DNA of 64,000 nt from positions 105,592,020 through 105,656,019 of the forward strand of contig OX235272.1 in the NCBI GenBank assembly GCA_944472155.2, given 5' to 3'. The DNA comes from Trichobilharzia szidati. Lineage: Eukaryota; Platyhelminthes; Trematoda; Strigeidida; Schistosomatidae. This document shows, piece after piece, positions 23,170-34,659 of this stretch (position 1 is the stretch's first letter; each line of letters opens with the position of its first letter). A program made the translations under genes and the position numbers. The notes beneath the pieces are model-generated. The model made no database searches. It worked only from the letters and a program-made list of their open reading frames with translations, and was not told the origin of the DNA.

Positions 23170-24153
23170 TTATTTATTTATTTAAACGCAGAAGAAAAAA
23201 CCTGGTACAATATGGCACCAAGAGAGATGCGCCACACAATAATAATAAAACAACATAGATTAAAAGTAAAAATATAAGTAGAAAACGGATAAAGAATTTC
23301 ATCTGGAAGGAAAACAGTATTCGTTAACTATCATCAGGAAGGGAAGAAAGAAGGAAATTGCAACACGTTCGCCATTGATTACGATTAGTGGCCATATCCG
23401 ACAAAGTTTCGAGCCATCGATTCAAGCTACCTCGCGGATCCCAACCAAGGAGTCGTGACACACCAACCGATGCTAATCTAGCACAAAATTCCTTCATCCC
23501 ACGACGCCACGTCGTGGACTGACTCCACCCCTCCGCCTTTTCCATCCCGTCCCAGGGCTAGCGAACAGAGACCTGTACGGAAGCTTCTGGGATGACATTC
23601 GCAGCACATGTCCAAGCCACCGGAGCCGGTGTTTCCAGATGACGACAATCAATGAATGCTGATCTCCACTGTGTTCAAACACACGCCGCCGGACCTCAAA
23701 ATTACTCACGCGATGATGCCATCGAACGCAAGCAATCCTGAAGAAACAGCGATGGTCGAACACGCAGAGTCGCCGCACATCCTCAACTCGGAGAGGCCAG
23801 GTTTGACAGGCGTAGAGCAAGACAGCCCGCACCGAAGCATTGTATACCCGAGCTTTGACAGCCAGGCTAACGTCGCGACGGCGCCAGAAGTGGCTCAAGT
23901 TGATGTATGCCACCCTAGCCTTCATTATATGGTTGGAAATCTCATCCGTCACTCCTCCGCTAGCACTCACACAACTAACCAGATACACAAACTTATCAAC
24001 AACTTCAAGCGGTTCACCCCCAAGAGTGAGCGCAGGTACAGGCTCCTGCCAATCTTGTAACAGTACTTTGCACTTAGACGACGCAAAGCACATACCATAC
24101 TTACAGACACTTTCATCTGGTACGGAAATGTACGAAAACTCATAGTATGACAC
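23170..24153 (-). mobile_element. RTE-type fragment, third family, in loop
   Basis: A 219-codon frame (23,494-24,153) encodes the end of a reverse transcriptase: SSKCKVLLQDWQEP, FVYLVSCVSASG, WRRRDVSLAVKARVYNASVR, LLYACQTWPLRVED and LRWLGHVLRMSS. One frameshift near 23,540 moves the remaining tail (LLGWDPRGSLNRWLETLSDM) to the frame at 23,324-23,545. It resembles the other RTE C-termini but is clearly divergent. The 3' end lies around 23,170-23,300, with short A/T-rich repeats. Inactive. Confidence 0.8.
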
Positions 24154-24169
24154 AATTTTTTTTTATTAT

Positions 24170-24345
24170 AGCTTGAAACCACACAGTATTTTTGATACAA
24201 GTATGGAATTTTCAGCATGTGATATCGGTAGCCCAAATTTTGCAGGCCGACCATTGATATCAGGTGTGTGTCGGCAGGGGATTGGACCCCGAACCATGTG
24301 CATGGTCGATGAGAGTCCTAACCACTGTGGTACCGACGCCACATA
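24170..24345 (-). mobile_element. Third tRNA-derived SINE family, loop copy
   Basis: Minus-strand copy next to the third-family RTE fragment. It has the same head and body as 1,972-2,153, with box B reading GGGGTCCAATCCC. Confidence 0.7.
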
Positions 24346-24957
24346 GCGCTTAATTATCTACTGCAATAAACTGAAAGATTTCAGAAGTCCGCGAGAGAAA
24401 CCTAGCACACACACACACACTTCTTTGTATTTATCAGCGTTATTACGATTACACACAATAAGTGCCAGAAAAGAGGCGGTGAAAGAATTAGTTTCATATA
24501 TTATTATCGCTTTTTCAATCAAATATCCGATAAACAGCAAGCATAGTTGTAGCATAAAATACATCGATAATCAATATATCTAGAGAATGTTAAAAAAACA
24601 GCATTCAGTTTTTAGCACAGCTAATGCAACTGGTCTATACTACTCCAAAGGTAGAAAGTGTGGAGGTTTATAAACTGTAAAACGTCAACTGTACAATGCG
24701 TGTCTAGACTTCGGTCAAAATATAAGCCTTCAATATTGTTTGGTATTTAGTAGTTTTAGCACACAAACACGCAAACACACATAGCATTCTGTCAGACATC
24801 ATGCAAGCAACATAGCTCAATAAAATATGAGAAGATGAAGTATCATGAGAATATTTGTATCAAAGTATGATACCTCTTCAACACAACCTATCAACTTAAA
24901 ATTGTTCAGTGGAAATCATTCTGGCATATATGTGAAGAATATTCTCGATATCAGCGT

Positions 24958-25640
24958 CAGATTACAGACCCGACCGAAAGCTGCTGCCTTGACGTGGTGG
25001 TCGGGCTTGAACACCGCAATGATCCTACAAACTATACTGGCTGAGACTTATGTCGCTTGAGGTCCTACCATGCCAGAAAGGTTGTTCGGATAGCGGTTAG
25101 ACAAAAAGCAGCTACCCAATCCAATACTATGATTCAAACAAATTCACAAAATATCATGCCGGATCGGTTGGGGCCCGGATTAACAACGACCGCGCTTCCT
25201 GCTGCCGTGTCACAGGGCAGAAGTGATAAATATGCTACTGAAACACAACAAAAAAGAACAAACAAAAACAGGCCGCGTGTGACCGGCCTCAAGCAGTTGT
25301 CCCCTGGGCTCTGCGGTCATGCAACACTTACCTTTTCTCTATTTCAGATACCCGAAGACTCAACCAACTTCCACGGTGTGGGCAGCCAGGAAGTAACAAC
25401 CACCCACACACTTCCAAAAGCACACGAAGCCTTTCTGAGCATCACTCTCCCTTACTCACATCACCTTCCTCATCTTGCTTCTCTACTACAGTTAGCACTA
25501 TTCTGCAGGCTAGTGAATCATCTTCCCTTCACTCTGTGTCCACAAACAAAGGTGAGAGCCATAGAAACACCCGAGATAGCCTTTTAAAGCCACGTTGCCA
25601 ACTTCATATAGGAGCTTTTAACGTCAGATTACAGAAAGCT
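24958..25640 (+). mobile_element. RTE 5' end fragment (leader and endonuclease start)
   Basis: A 176-codon frame (25,057-25,587) of low-complexity Thr/Pro/Gln-rich sequence is followed, in another frame, by LHIGAFNVR at about 25,596-25,625. That motif is the usual start of an RTE-type endonuclease domain. The similarity stops there and Penelope-like sequence follows, so only the first few hundred bases of the element remain. The assignment rests on the IGAFNVR motif and the long leader. Confidence 0.6.
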
Positions 25641-26110
25641 TTTGGAACATATGTCACCTTCAAACCAACACGGTCACTTCAATCAAAATTACGTAAACTA
25701 CTATCATCCATAAACCCAGACTATTTCAACTACGAAAAACGCTAACATTGGGCAAAACAGACATCCCCTTTATCGTTGGCATGCAAGAATACAAACTAGT
25801 GATCAAAAGACACAACATACATTCCCACACATCAATACATACATCAGTTAGATTGAAAAAATGTAAAAGAAAAAGAAAAAAGCAGTGAGAACATGAAGAA
25901 AGCCAGCAAAATTCCTAAAGGCTTGGTACTTAGGTCAATTCGCATGTTTTGCCAATCAATAAAGAGTAAATCGTACAACTGAAACGTCGAATACTAGCTC
26001 AATGAGATGACCAATACTAATATAAGTGAATACAACCCCAAGAAAATTTTCAGAGACGAACAGTCACAAACAGAATTAACACTGAAGATGTGCAGAGGAA
26101 GGACAATAAA
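25640..26110 (+). mobile_element. Penelope-like fragment in loop
   Basis: Broken reading of the same Penelope family. TYVTFKPTRSLQSKLRKLL (linker before the endonuclease) is followed by ANIGQNRHPL at about 25,743. Then come MQEYKLVIKRHNIHS in another frame and AKFLKAWYL near 25,915. Near 26,083 lies CTGAAGATG...GGAAGGAC, matching the segment after the endonuclease at 6,205. Several frameshifts; inactive. Confidence 0.68.
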
Positions 26111-26119
26111 GCTTCATAA

Positions 26120-26780
26120 TTCAACTTTTTTAACTCAGGGAGAGAGAAACAGAACAACATCAAATAAGCCCACTTGAGATAATAAAAAAAACCTTCCCCA
26201 TCATAGTAATCTTAGGTTGACGACGATTTGATTACGTAAAAGGAAACAGATAAAACATGGATGATTGGTGTTTTTCACTATTCTGAGATAAAAATAGATG
26301 CTAACATTGTTACTGATGATGTAGTGGGCGACGACATGAGAAGCTGAGTCATGATAGAATTTAGACAAGTGGCCTCTAACATTTCTAGCCCATTACATAC
26401 AGTAGCAGCCTGCCAATCTAAAGTTATATAAACACTTTCACCGGGTGATTGTATACGTTTTAAGCTGTTGCCAAAAACTCAGTAGTCGCTTTTCCCGTCT
26501 GAAAATAATCAGGCCATACATAAACATTCAGATTTCTGATGTTTGCAATCAGATTTTACCTTGTTGTATCCTGCTTTTCCACAGTGATTAGTTACTATGG
26601 GGAAAAGAAGTCGAAGATTTTACGACAGACTTAATTTTTGTGCTTATTTTAGGTTTTTCTTTGTAACTGAGGAAAAATAGATACATAATTTCTTCCTATT
26701 TTAAGGACGCATATACAATGTGAGGTTATGCACATACTAATATGCTACTTATACATACTCGATATTTTACAAGGTAGTGT
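26120..26780. other. Unassigned loop DNA
   Basis: AT-rich, no long frame and no repeat I recognise. Confidence 0.5.
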
Positions 26781-26789
26781 AGGCAGACG

Positions 26790-27590
26790 GACTAGTACTG
26801 TTCAGTGAAATGTTTTTGCGTGTGTGTGTGTGTTGACCGCTTCCCTTATTTGGGAAGTTGCATAAGTGTTAATCGACTGGTTGCCGACGAAATTTCAATG
26901 CGGGCACAAAAGGCCCACGTGACATTTGCACACTAACATCATCTCTGCTGTCGATTAAAGGACTAGTGTATTGCGCAGCAGTTTACTCCGTCCTCCTTAA
27001 TAGCTGTGAGACACGGCCATTGGAAGTGGAAGACATGAAAAGCCTGGCTAGCTGTCTTTGATCATAGGTATCTGTCTCCCATGTTAGGTGGTATAATATG
27101 GTGAATAATATTGAGGTTCGATGTAGTATTACGCAAGGAGAGTAAGTCGATCGATGAGGCAGTGAAGCTACATCGACTGAGATCCCTAGGACACGTATTA
27201 CACATGCCAAGTCACCACTTTCTTTGTCCAGTAAAGTTAACTGACATACGATTAGACTGGAAAGCTGTTAAGGTTGGTCAAACAAAATACTGTATCAGTC
27301 CACGAAGTCTTTGACAGTCAGTCAGAGTCACGCAAGAAAGTATAGACTGTCTGTTTGGAGTCCTAAAGATGTTAGGAACCAATGACTAGAAACTTTTAGT
27401 GATACGGCTCAAAACCGTTCCACTCTTCGTAGCCTCCGAGATACATTAAATATTTTTGGTTTCCACATGTCACTATACTTCCTCCTGAACGTTTTTGCTC
27501 ATTGGAGTCCTTTTCAATTCCTTTTTTTGTCTTTGTGTAGTGTGGCAACTTGAGCAGCTGCACTTCTGCTCAAAGTTCTATCTTGAGACT
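26790..27590 (+). mobile_element. Decayed RTE 3' fragment in loop
   Basis: Short matching stretches to the RTE C-terminal region in shifting frames: a Tyr-Leu-Gly-Ser-like start near 26,850, CCGTCCTCCTTAATAGCTGTGAG near 26,985, AAGCTACATCGACTGAGAT near 27,165. It ends GTTCTATCTTGAGACTCTG near 27,570-27,590. A short TG repeat lies at 26,820. Inactive. Confidence 0.72.
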
Positions 27591-28099
27591 CTGTTATTTT
27601 AAATAAGTCTACTTATCAGCTTTTATGCTACAGAATTCGAAAAAATCTTTGAGAAATAAAATTTATTTCAGCATTTAAAATGAGTGAGGCTAACATTAGG
27701 TGAAACCACTAAGCATCACATTGGTTTCAATCAGTTCGACAACTCGGTTACGACCACATGAGGTGATTTAGGGTGAAGTTAGATAATAATAATAATAAAC
27801 TCAGCTGTCCTGAACTAATTTCTTATGTATTACACTATAAACCATACTTGTGTAACAGCTGATGACACTACTTAGCTAGCCAGGTTGACTTAAGTAAAGC
27901 ACTGAATAAGGAATAGGAGACTTTGTCATCGTCATAGTATAGAACAATAGTTATCTGTATTACTACACGTAAAATTACAGTCTCTTAAGTATTAGCATAA
28001 CCATATATTGTTTAATATATACTTGTGTGATGCGAGAAACTTTATGAAAAACTGGAGTTCTTCACGACACGATCAAGTTCATTGTCAAACTGAAAAATA

Positions 28100-28620
28100 A
28101 CGCGATGCCAAGCAAAATACGTATGATAAAGAACCTTGTACAGCAGTCAGACTAGCTGAACATAAAAACCTAGCAAAATCTAGATTGGTTGACTTGAATA
28201 AGATAAGAAATCTAGAGAATAGTTCAGCTATAGCACTACATGCAGTTACACACAACCATACAATAGGATGGGATAGGATGACAGTTTTAAAATGTAATGT
28301 AAACGGGTGGTCTGAGAGAGTGATAACAGAAGCTTTATTTATCAAATCAACTGAAGAGAATACATGTAATAGGAATGATTCATCACCTGTCCCCGATATC
28401 TGGAAAATTCTACTACCCATACGACAAATAGGAGAGAACAAAGAAAACTATAAAACTCAAGTGTCAAAGTCGTGTGATTACAATTGATATGATAATGAAC
28501 AATAAATTTTGTTCGAAACGTCATCCAGTAAATAATACTGATTCACTGTGTGATATATCTAATAAACAAACTAATATGGAATTACTTATTACCACAGTGC
28601 CCAAGTTTTACACATATATT
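28100..28620 (+). mobile_element. Second-lineage Penelope-like fragment in loop
   Basis: Encodes RLAEHKNLAKSRLVDLNKIR, SAIALHAVTHNHTIGWDRM and VITEALFIKSTEENTCNRND, the C-terminal half of a divergent GIY-YIG domain. It is followed by a 3' tail with GTTCGAAACGTCATCCAGTAA and ACCACAGTGCCCAAGTTTTA. The tail is shared with fragments near 11,520 and 33,400. No reverse transcriptase part is present. Confidence 0.7.
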
Positions 28621-29427
28621 AAACTTGTACAGCCTAGTGAGAGTGATGACTGGGATAGGAACTTCACAGACATAATACGCTGACCACTTGTATCTAGACC
28701 CACCATATTCAAGAAGTAAGATCTCTTAAATTGATTTCTCTGTCGAAGATTCGTTAGCATCAAATATCTTAAGAAATATACACTAGAAAGAAATCGAATG
28801 TACATGTCCCTATAACAAGACTATGGATAGTAAACACTAGTTATGGCAATTCAGACCAGAGGTCATATTAATAGTGTAATTCATACCAATATACATACGT
28901 CAGAAAGCTGAATTAATCTCAAGCACGGATCATTCAACTGTTTCACTGACGTTCAACCTGAAAACAGCACTTTGTATCATTACCAACTGCTTAATTCTGG
29001 CTCACATACATACCTCTTCATTCTGACGTCTGACGACGCAGTACCTGACATTTTCATTTATTTATTTAGTTGCTAAATAACTATAATTCTAATCAGTTAA
29101 AGTCTTATAAAAGTCAATAAACACAGATCCCACATATAGGTGAATTATAACACCCGTAGTTGGCTAATACCACAAAAGTATAAAAGACCATGGTTAACAT
29201 TTGAAATAAAGTATTGTTGAAATAAGTACATATTAAGATAGTGTTTTATTTTAGAATTTCCAAGCTACACTACATAAATGTGACGCTAGGAATACATGAA
29301 GATAAAGAAGAACGGTCAATTACTTACTACATGCTTGAAGCAACTCATTTTGTGCATTATTCCATTTCGAATATCTAACAATAGGGCTTCTAAAAAAGTG
29401 TTACATTACAATAATTTGCAAACATAC

Positions 29428-29885
29428 TGAAATTGACATATCCATGAACATCTAGGGTGATCAATACTGGTATATTAAGAGTTTTAGACAAAAATCCATT
29501 ATTAAAGATCACTATTCCATCTTCTTGAAATGAACATCCAATTAAACCATTTCCTAAACAATAAATAATTCCGGTAAAGTAAATCAACTAACCTATAAAT
29601 GTTAGATCACTTTGAGGACTTTCTGGTTGAATTAGAAATGCATCTAAATCGCGTATCCTCTTTTCAAATGGTTTTAGACGATCCACAACGCATTCATGTG
29701 GTTCATCTGATAATAGAGTCTATCTCACTATAGTATGAAAAGCAGTTACCAGTTTTTACGAACTCTGAGACAAATTCTGAAGGTGTAAGGCACCACAGGA
29801 ATAAATACAAACAACATAATACAATTAGATATATCACAATTCTCCATCTATTAAGAAAGCCATTATATAATACACGAATAGAATC
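29428..29885 (-). CDS. N-terminal exons of KIAA2013/DUF2152-like membrane protein
   Basis: Three minus-strand exons joined by tiny GT-AG introns: 29,750-29,885, 29,594-29,706 (to 29,593) and 29,428-29,553, with introns of 43 nt (29,707-29,749) and 39 nt (29,554-29,592). The joined frame stays open. It encodes a single hydrophobic anchor (WRIVIYLIVLCCLYLFLWCL), then VVDRLKPFEKRIRDLDAFLI, then LTFIGNGLIGCSFQEDGIVI and NIPVLITLDVHGYVNF up to a GTATGT donor. The type II anchor followed by a luminal part with a hydrophobic-x-Asn-Gly block fits metazoan KIAA2013-type proteins, from memory only. No ATG lies in the frame: a TAG precedes 29,885, so the start must be in an upstream exon or lost. Possible later exons lie at 19,591-19,883 on the other strand. 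Confidence 0.55.
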
Positions 29886-29999
29886 CTACCTGTAAAACGA
29901 AAGAACAAATGTAGTTTTCATTCCCACCAACTGGGAACCCTTAATATAGATCCATATGCAACCTAGATTCCAGCGTGCAACCTTGTACCTCATTCTAGG

Positions 30000-32850
30000 T
30001 CAACATAGATTACGTTACCAACCATATAGACAAAATTAATTTATAAGTTTATATGCAAAAATTTATTTATATTTTTATATATAACTCTTTCAAATTCTAA
30101 ATGCCATGAAGTAGCTGTACTGCTAAGTAGTTTGTTTAAATCAGCAGTTTTAGACCGTGTACACTGCATTGAAGGCGTTCTAAATTATTCAATCCTCCAG
30201 AAGTGCTAGTCTCTATCCAACCATTACTTATAGACTGATTTTTTGTACTCTAAGTACAGCTGACCCAAACTTTCAGTATATCGTTCGCTGTTAAGTCGGT
30301 ATCAGTGACTACTTCATTCAGGAACATAAATAATTATTATAAGTTGGTTGCCGAAGGGCAGAATAATCTGACAGCTATACGTCAATATCCTTTTGAACCG
30401 AGTAATGACTAGTCAAAAACCAATTAGTGCTGATGAAGAGTTCAAAACTAGAACTAAACAGTTATTTAGCTTATCGATTATTCATGAAATGATACTGGTT
30501 AGCAATTAAATCCACAGTGAAATTCCAGAAGGATTTTTTTCTCATGTAGTATCACCCTTCTTTCTCATGGCCATCCATTTGTAGACACGTGATCAAACCG
30601 ACTGAGTCTGCATATTATTGTGAAGAAAACCCTATTGGATTACACCTAGATAGTTCATATACACCTGTTTTGGCAGATGGATGTGTTTATCAGGGGCGTC
30701 ACTGTGACACAACTGTATGCGCATTTTTTCGCCTAAAACCCGGAATCTATTCAATCAACCCCACAATGGTCATTAGACCGAATCAGAACAATTATTGAAT
30801 CACTAGAGAAAGGATATATATTCTCATATCTAGAAAGTGAAAGTGGAAATAAGAAACCGTCAGAACAGTCAGTTCCTAACATCAAGACGTCAATGGCATA
30901 AAATTGCAGTTATCACCTCTAAAAACAACTATCGATGGATTCATCACCCATACTGTTGATCCTAGCATATTTTTCTACTGCCTACATGAACCGTAACCCA
31001 CAGAGAGAAATTTTATAAGAAAGCCTATAAATGCCGGTAAAAAATAACAGTCGGTTAGAGGAACTTAAGGAAAGAGCGGCAAAATACATTGGCAAACTAG
31101 TAAGGCCGTTCTTCGGAAAATGTTAGGTGAACAAGCTCATTCTGCTCTGAGTAGATGTACTACATATACTCAGCATCTTCATATTGTGAAAACTCAAAGT
31201 GACGATTCGTCAGCTAACACTGCAGTCCTAGCCAAGCTGAAGTCACAGATCACCAACTGTGCCAGGCCATCTGGTCCCATGCCAGTAAAAGGCCTAAGTC
31301 ATTTAACAGCTTCTGTCATCTTTCTGGCTAACATAGCGGTTATCAGAATGCAGCCGGTAAGCGATGCAATTCTTTTTAAAATTTGAGAAGCAGTCACTGA
31401 AAAGTCCTCGGATAGTGGTAAGGGTGTTTTAGATAAACTTGTTGTGAAGCGTAAAATATCCCTTGGAAACTGCACATGTTTTTCTAGAAGACTTGTCAAA
31501 CTGTAAGCTTTAAAAGTGCTTTAAAATGTACCCAGTTATTGTTTAAGACCATTTTTACGTTGTAGAGACTCGATAGATTCAGGCGGCCCACTCCATTCTC
31601 CCTCGATCATATATGTTTCTGGTGTTTCGTAGTAAAATGGGCAGACAGCAGAGTACCATCCTGTGACCGCTACTGAAAAATCTGATGCCAACAAAGACGG
31701 GAACAGGAATTATGTCGCAACTCAGCACAAACTCCAACTTGTTATCTGGACATATTGCTTCCGTCCGTAGCAGTCAGTGGTTCAAGCATTTTGCCGAAGT
31801 GTTTGAGGCAGGAACCATTCAGTCAATCGGTTTCTGGAAGGTTAAATTCTCCCGAAATTACTTGGAATTTAATAATAAAAACCTAACTAATTAGACACCA
31901 GTTTTGGAGGGGGAGCATGGTACTCACTGAACACAGCTAATGGAAACCTGGTATTTGTCACCTTGTAAGGTGACCCAGAATAAACCACGTGTTGCATTCA
32001 GTATTTTATCTTCTACTTTACTGACCAAAATGTGTCTACGAATGAGGCATCCCCCACATCTATTGTACTATCGGTTTTACGATAGGATGTGCAGTCATAT
32101 ATACTCAGATGTCCATCCAGGATGTCGGATGAGTTCAAGGGCTCATTTATCAGTAATATAGTAGGCGTGGCGATTAGAACTGTCGTTCTTAGTTTACATA
32201 ACTTAATGATTGAACAAAACATGGATAGGCCAATAAGAGCTACAACGGTGATGGCACAACACAGACTGACACAAAACGTATCTCTTCTATGATGCTATGT
32301 GATTATTTACTCTACAGGAGTCTGTAGGAGGAGAACGACATGTACTGGACTGAGTGTAACATTTCAAATATAATTGTAATCCAACACTGCGTCTCCCTAC
32401 CCACAGGTATTGCATAGCATGGTTTACTACTACGGCGGGTTGGGTAGGATGTCCATGCTTAAGCGTAGTATTGCGATGAAGCCGTCTTGGGAGCCATTGG
32501 TCGTGCTAATGATTGTCGAACCCCAGAATTTCCTTATTCACGCTACAGGATGTGTGGGTAATGATGTTTGGAACTGTGAGGGGCAATCTGTGGGGGGCAA
32601 GATTATAAGACCTACATCAACCTGTTGTTTAATGTATCGCCGGTTGTCCAACTGATGTTGCTATGGCCAGAAAAATATGGGAAAAATAATTTCGCTGAAA
32701 AAATTTCTGAATTTTGCAGGTATGTATCCGAAAGACAGAGGTTTCTGAAAAGTACCACTCATGCATGTGTTTAGAAAGAGCTTCTTTACATTCACCACAG
32801 TCTTTTAAACCTTTTACTTTAATCATGCCCGATAAAAACAAAGTATTCTT
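30000..32850. other. Unassigned loop DNA
   Basis: Only short frames (for example 30,589-30,798; 31,120-31,386; 32,410-32,655). A decayed hammerhead-SINE trace (GTGCTGATGAAGAGTTC) lies at 30,427. No domain or convincing splice pattern was found. Confidence 0.5.
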
Positions 32851-32854
32851 CCTT

Positions 32855-33015
32855 GTTTCATTATAAATTATTTAAATTAATCCCAGCGTGTTAAGAAAAT
32901 CAAAACAATATTTTTCTGCTGAAGAAGCTGTGGCTTACACAGCGAAACGTTCAGAAAAATCTTGTTTTGATTTTTTTAACACGCTGGGATTAATTTAAAT
33001 AATTTATAATGAAAC
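32855..33015. repeat. 161-nt hairpin with hammerhead-like tip
   Basis: Arms starting GTTTCATTATAAATTATTTA (32,855) and ending in its reverse complement at 33,015 pair through TTAATCCCAGCGTGTTAA with only few mismatches. The tip (32,911-32,959) reads TTTTTCTG, CTGAAGA, A, then GCTGTG-GCTTA-CACAGC, GAAA, CGTT, CAGAAAAA. No coding frame and no obvious target-site duplication. It could be a small inverted-repeat element or a ribozyme-bearing one. Confidence 0.8.
32911..32959 (+). ncRNA. Hammerhead-like motif at hairpin tip
   Basis: Stem I is 8 bp (TTTTTCTG with CAGAAAAA) and extends into the 161-nt hairpin. The core CTGAAGA fits the consensus CUGANGA including C3. Stem II is a perfect 6-bp GCTGTG/CACAGC with loop GCTTA, followed by GAAA. 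Stem III would be only ACGT, with U as the cleavage-site base. Deviations: one extra A between core and stem II, and a minimal stem III. Cleavage activity is a guess. Confidence 0.45.
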
Positions 33016-33409
33016 TAATCTGACTCGGCGCTCAAATTATTCAGGAATTTCGTAACACCTACGGCCTGGAAACCTATAATCTTATTCTTCCTTGTTGTTA
33101 GACACAAGGCTTACTATACTAGTATATTTCCTCACAGATCTGACTATATGGCGACTAGCATTTAAGTTAGCTGCTACATGCATTGCTAGGCACGCATGAT
33201 TTGTGGTTTGCGATACGCTTCGTCACCGTGGTTACCAGGCAATCAACGAGACTTTCTGCTTCGATAAAGAATTCCAGAACAGTTTCAGTATGGTCCTCTA
33301 AAAGTTAGCCAGTTTTCCCTGAGTCACATCCATCGGACACCCTATAATAATATCAATTAGTTTTCTTGAACCGAAAGAAGCCATTTTTACGGGCGTGAAA
33401 CATATTCCA

Positions 33410-33700
33410 TATTAGTTAGTTTATTAGATATATCATACAGTGAGATGGTATTATTTACTGGATGAAAATGTTTTGAAAACAATTAACCGTTCATAATCAT
33501 ATCAATTATAATCACACGGCTTCGAAACTTTCGTTTTATAGTTTTCTTTGTTCTCTCCTATTTTTCGTAGGGGTATTAGAATTCTCAAGATGTCATTCCT
33601 ATTGAACGTGTTTGCAGCTGATCGGATAAACGAAGCCTCCGTTATCAATCTCTCCACCCTGACAAATGACTGCACGCTTGGACTATAAATCATTAAATCT
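33410..33700 (-). mobile_element. Second-lineage Penelope-like fragment in loop
   Basis: Minus-strand sequence encodes RVERLITEASFIRSAANTFN and PLRKIGENKENYKTKVSK, matching the end of the fragment at 28,100-28,620. It has the same tail (CATCCAGTAAATAATACC). Only the end of the domain remains. Confidence 0.7.
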
Positions 33701-33709
33701 TAAAGAGAA

Positions 33710-34650
33710 GACATAACGCTTACCAGCTGGAATGTAAACAGTTTTTACGACTATGTCATGCAAATGCAAATAAAATGACAAGGATACTCACCTAGCATTT
33801 GTTCTGCGGCGGGTGAAACCACTGAGTTACGTCAGTACACCGTTGATGGTCAAGGAGTTCCATCGGTGAAAAGTGATAAGGGAAGTGAATCAGATTCATC
33901 ACTTGCAAGTTACACAGATTGAAAAACGAAACCATCACAGTTTCCTTTGCCGGCCAAAAACGTTCATAATACGATATGTTAACCCTGATTCTAAAAGGAT
34001 TTGACGCTTATGAGCCTGGCCTCTAACGAGCGATGCTGTTGTCCGGTGCTAAGATAATGTCATTCCGGTCAGGGACAACCATCGTTTGAAGTGAATGATT
34101 CTCCTCTGTTCACACAAATTATCCAGTGGTATACAACGGTGAGTATTGCTAGGCGCCATCTTTCTTCCGGTTCACTGGCACAGCCCAGAGCTTTCCTCAC
34201 TTCAGTTATTTTACAATCCACAAAGAGCACAAGATTTGCGTAAGTGCAGGTGAGGATGTCAGCAAACAAAACTAGCCTAATTCGATTTCACAGAGACACG
34301 CTCCGAAGCAAAACCATCTTCAGAAGTATAGCGTAGGCATCATATACACAGATGTGATTCAGGCATTCGGAAATATTAGCAGATTGATGGTGCTCTTCTC
34401 AGATTTCTTTCCTCCACTGTAGCACGTTATTCGATTCCTCACTGAGATTTATTCGCAACATAGCTTCTGAACACATTTATGACATGTCGGAAGGTAGGGT
34501 ATTCGTGATTTATACAGACGGCAATTTCGCCTAGCTGCCTGATCCACTAGGTCACTAACTGGTTATAAGCGTGGAAAAAGAAAGAAGGCTGGCCGTCAAA
34601 CTTTGATGCTACCCTGGGAGATCGATGCAATCGTCATAAAAGCTCTAAAC
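33710..34650. other. Unassigned loop DNA
   Basis: No supported gene. Short frames only. Confidence 0.45.
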
Positions 34651-34659
34651 CACTGAAAA

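Noticed and set aside
30589..32655. Small open frames as genes
   Set aside because: Short, no splice context, no motifs and no second copy to test conservation.
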